A stretch of DNA of 38,356 bases, from the IMG/VR virus record IMGVR_UViG_3300032284_000365, positions 1 through 38,356 of that record. One strand, written 5' to 3'. The notes under the pieces were generated by a model, which saw nothing but the letters and a program-made list of their open reading frames with translations, ran no database searches and had not been told where the DNA came from. Source of the stretch: a virus. Positions 36,348 through 38,356 of this stretch are shown here, piece after piece (position 1 is the first letter of the stretch; each line of letters begins with the position of its first letter). The position numbers were made by a program, and so were the translations under genes.

Positions 36348-37922
36348 CTAGAACAGCCAACTAGTATCCTCTGGGTCGTCTTCTTTACCGTTTAGGTTGA
36401 CGCCGAATGGAGTAAGGTCTGAATCGTCGTCGATTGACACTCCTACGCCACCGGATCCGACCAATTCTTTGAAATATGACTGAGTTGTCAGCCACGCAAA
36501 CATAACCAGGTTCATCGTTAGATCGTCTTTATTGCCGCTAGAGGCCATGAAAGTTCCGTTTTTAGCAACGAAATTTGACAGTTCAAAGATCTGATCTTCG
36601 GTGAAGCCGACTAATATATTCTCCTCTACCAACCCCTTTAAAACAGAACATCCGATTCTCTTGACAGATTTAGTCATATCGACACCATAGTCAGACGATC
36701 TTCCAAATCCACCGGAGATTGCCTGACTGTTCTTAGCCACAGTCGTCGAAGCCATGTTCTCGTATTCATGATCGAACCAACATGCCTCGCATACTCCTCT
36801 TCCCATTGCGTTCTTTTCGATGACAAGATATGCGTTGTTATACCGCTTACATATAGGAACAATTATGGAAGGAAGATTAATAGGTCGCGTCTCGTTGCAC
36901 TTCCAAGTATAACAAATCTTGTATGGAGATTCTGTAATATCAATAACTGTTATGGTAGAGTTGTCTCCTAGATTCCCGCCTGCAACGTCAACCATAGTCG
37001 CATAGGATCTACCAACAATCGGCGCATAATTCTGAATGTATTTCTTATCTTTAGATATAGGAGACGGAGAAGTCAATTCTCTTAACTTTGTACCAGCGAT
37101 GAGTGTATTAGAAGAACCAAGGAATTCGTTTCCATATTCTTGTCGAAACCCATGTTCTCCTAGAATTTCTTCTTGTTGTCGCTTCCATTCATCGTCTCTA
37201 CCAGGAACCTGATGCCATTCAATTTCGAAAGGATAGAACTCGTTCTTTCCTGCCTGAGCGTCTGTAAATAACTTGTAGAATAGATTAAGACCATTAGGCG
37301 TAGACGAAATGATTATCTTTGTTTCTTTACCAGAAGAGATAGTAGGAAAGGTCGACTTGAAGAATTCTTCAGCATTCTCTACGAATGCAAATTCGTCAAG
37401 ATAAAGAAGATTGACAGAGAATCCACGAATAGCAGTCGACGATGTGGCAGAAGCAATAATACGAGAAGAATTACCAAGTTCAATAGAGCCTTTGTTAAGA
37501 ACCTTGGCTCCTGGTTGTAGAAAGAACGGAATAGTTTCAAACGCCGCAACAATTCTAGCTAGAATTTCTCTGGCAACAGGAGCCTTGTTTGCTAGAATGG
37601 CTACAGTCTTATCAGGGTTAAAAAACACATACCAAAGAATAAAGGCTGCTGTACTTATCGTTTTACCTGACTGTCTAGGAGAAAGAAGAATTACTCGTCT
37701 TTCCTTATGAAACACGTGTATAAGATCGTCTTGATATCCTCTCAACTCAAATGGAATGAACCCATGATCCAATGAGTTGATCTTTACATACTTTTCAATA
37801 AAATATACAGGATCTTGAGAACACTTTAGATATTCTTCTACTTGTTCCTTTGTATAGTTTTCTTGGAGGTTTGTTTTTTTGATCTTCGGGTTTAAATAAA
37901 ACTGTTTAATCTGTTGTATCAA
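36348..37922 (-). CDS. 17: gp17 large terminase (ATPase-nuclease)
   Basis: The 524-residue protein has Walker A SPRQSGKT (81-88), Walker B LLYLDEFAF (about 171-179), the coupling motif SSTPNG and a C-terminal RNase H-type nuclease with MVDVAGG and LVIEKNAMG. It packages DNA into proheads and cuts concatemers. T4 gp17 is 610 aa. Its start overlaps the end of the small terminase gene by 17 nt. Confidence 0.95.
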   Translation of the reverse strand: MIQQIKQFYLNPKIKKTNLQENYTKEQVEEYLKCSQDPVYFIEKYVKINSLDHGFIPFELRGYQDDLIHVFHKERRVILLSPRQSGKTISTAAFILWYVFFNPDKTVAILANKAPVAREILARIVAAFETIPFFLQPGAKVLNKGSIELGNSSRIIASATSSTAIRGFSVNLLYLDEFAFVENAEEFFKSTFPTISSGKETKIIISSTPNGLNLFYKLFTDAQAGKNEFYPFEIEWHQVPGRDDEWKRQQEEILGEHGFRQEYGNEFLGSSNTLIAGTKLRELTSPSPISKDKKYIQNYAPIVGRSYATMVDVAGGNLGDNSTITVIDITESPYKICYTWKCNETRPINLPSIIVPICKRYNNAYLVIEKNAMGRGVCEACWFDHEYENMASTTVAKNSQAISGGFGRSSDYGVDMTKSVKRIGCSVLKGLVEENILVGFTEDQIFELSNFVAKNGTFMASSGNKDDLTMNLVMFAWLTTQSYFKELVGSGGVGVSIDDDSDLTPFGVNLNGKEDDPEDTSWLF

Positions 37923-38301
37923 GTTTTCCGTCTCTAATCAATTTCTGTAACTCAGCAGTAGATCCTAGGAAAATATTATTCTGAGTGTTGTTTTGAGCTG
38001 CTGGCTCTTCTTTCTTAGACTTATTTAGGTCTACTAGAGTTTTAGCAACATCGGATGTAGTCTTGATTAAATTAGCAACAACTTCATAGGCGCGTGGTGA
38101 CTCGGACTGCTTGGCGAAATTCAGAAGATTATCTAGCGCATCCTTAGAAGTAGATAACAGATCATGATGAACTTGTCTGGCTTTCTGTATATCCTTTTCA
38201 ATATCTTGTTCCAACACCACAGGCGTTGAAACGATTTCTGGAACTACAGGGGTGTCTATAGGAACAAGATTAAACGCATCGTTTAAGTTTTTGTTATTCA
38301 T
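37906..38301 (-). CDS. 16: gp16 small terminase
   Basis: The 131-residue protein precedes gene 17 with a 17-nt overlap, as in T4. It has a helical central region with RQVHHDLLSTSKDALDNLLN, then a PRAYEVVANLIKTTSDVAKT segment and a polar C-terminus. T4 gp16 (164 aa) forms rings that regulate the terminase motor. The call rests mainly on position and helical pattern. The 55 nt after it to the window edge hold no feature I can identify. Confidence 0.85.
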   Translation of the reverse strand: MNNKNLNDAFNLVPIDTPVVPEIVSTPVVLEQDIEKDIQKARQVHHDLLSTSKDALDNLLNFAKQSESPRAYEVVANLIKTTSDVAKTLVDLNKSKKEEPAAQNNTQNNIFLGSTAELQKLIRDGKLDTTD

Positions 38302-38356
38302 ATTATTTAAAATTGAGCGTTAGGGCGTGATACCACATTACAGGTTCGTTTCATCG

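Noticed and set aside
1-38356. CRISPR array or insertion sequence
   Set aside because: I found no regularly spaced direct repeats, transposase gene or terminal inverted repeats of an insertion sequence.

Overview
The window is a 38.4 kb piece of a T4-like (Tevenvirinae-type) myovirus genome. The evidence is a nearly complete T4 structural block on the minus strand (genes 16-17-18-19-20-21-22-23 in T4 order), the UvsY-UvsW pair, the 33-59-32 replication/late-transcription cluster, gp46/gp47 recombination nuclease and the gp55 late sigma factor. Late genes carry T4-type late promoters (TATAAATA or AATAAATA). Early and regulatory genes carry sigma70-like promoters with 17-nt spacers. The host cannot be fixed from sequence alone. 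A circularly permuted, two-piece tmRNA gene suggests an alphaproteobacterial, or less likely a cyanobacterial, host lineage.

Layout. 1-215: divergent promoter module. 223-7559 (+): CobS-like AAA+ ATPase, zinc ribbon, PhoH, PD-(D/E)XK nuclease, UvsY, UvsW, gp33, gp59, gp32. 7644-10147 (+): small early genes, including an I78-type protease-inhibitor-like protein and a winged-helix protein. 10153-12292 (+): sugar epimerase and glycosyltransferase. 12303-13874 (+): permuted tmRNA, a single-domain ClpA-like unfoldase with a candidate ClpP-docking loop, and a small protein with a capsid-targeting-like leader. 13867-17192 (-): gp46, gp47, gp55. 17244-23452 (-): conserved phage proteins, probable prohead cargo or core proteins, a HxGH nucleotidyltransferase, a KxDG ligase-type nucleotidyltransferase and a DnaQ-like exonuclease. 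23459-24295 (-): tRNA cluster (Tyr, Gln, Ile-anticodon, Asn, Lys, Arg, Ala) with degenerate tRNA pieces. 24281-26052 (-): deaminase and small proteins. 26062-26530: regulatory region holding an inverted copy of the 95-215 module. 26531-28230 (+): second AAA+ ATPase and small proteins. 28300-38301 (-): head, tail and packaging genes.

How it works together. Early promoters of one stereotyped design (TTGCCT, 17 nt, TATAAT) drive the AAA+ and small host-interaction genes. gp33 and gp55 then switch transcription to the late promoters that precede the virion genes. UvsY, UvsW, gp46, gp47, gp59 and gp32 form the recombination-dependent replication machinery. The most unusual part is the tmRNA placed directly upstream of a ClpA-like unfoldase. 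Together they could form a phage-encoded ribosome-rescue and tagged-protein-degradation module working with host SmpB and ClpP. Three proteins outside the usual structural set begin with MLSF/MKTF...(L/I)xE leaders that match T4 capsid-targeting propeptides cleaved by gp21, so they may be packaged in the head and delivered with the DNA.
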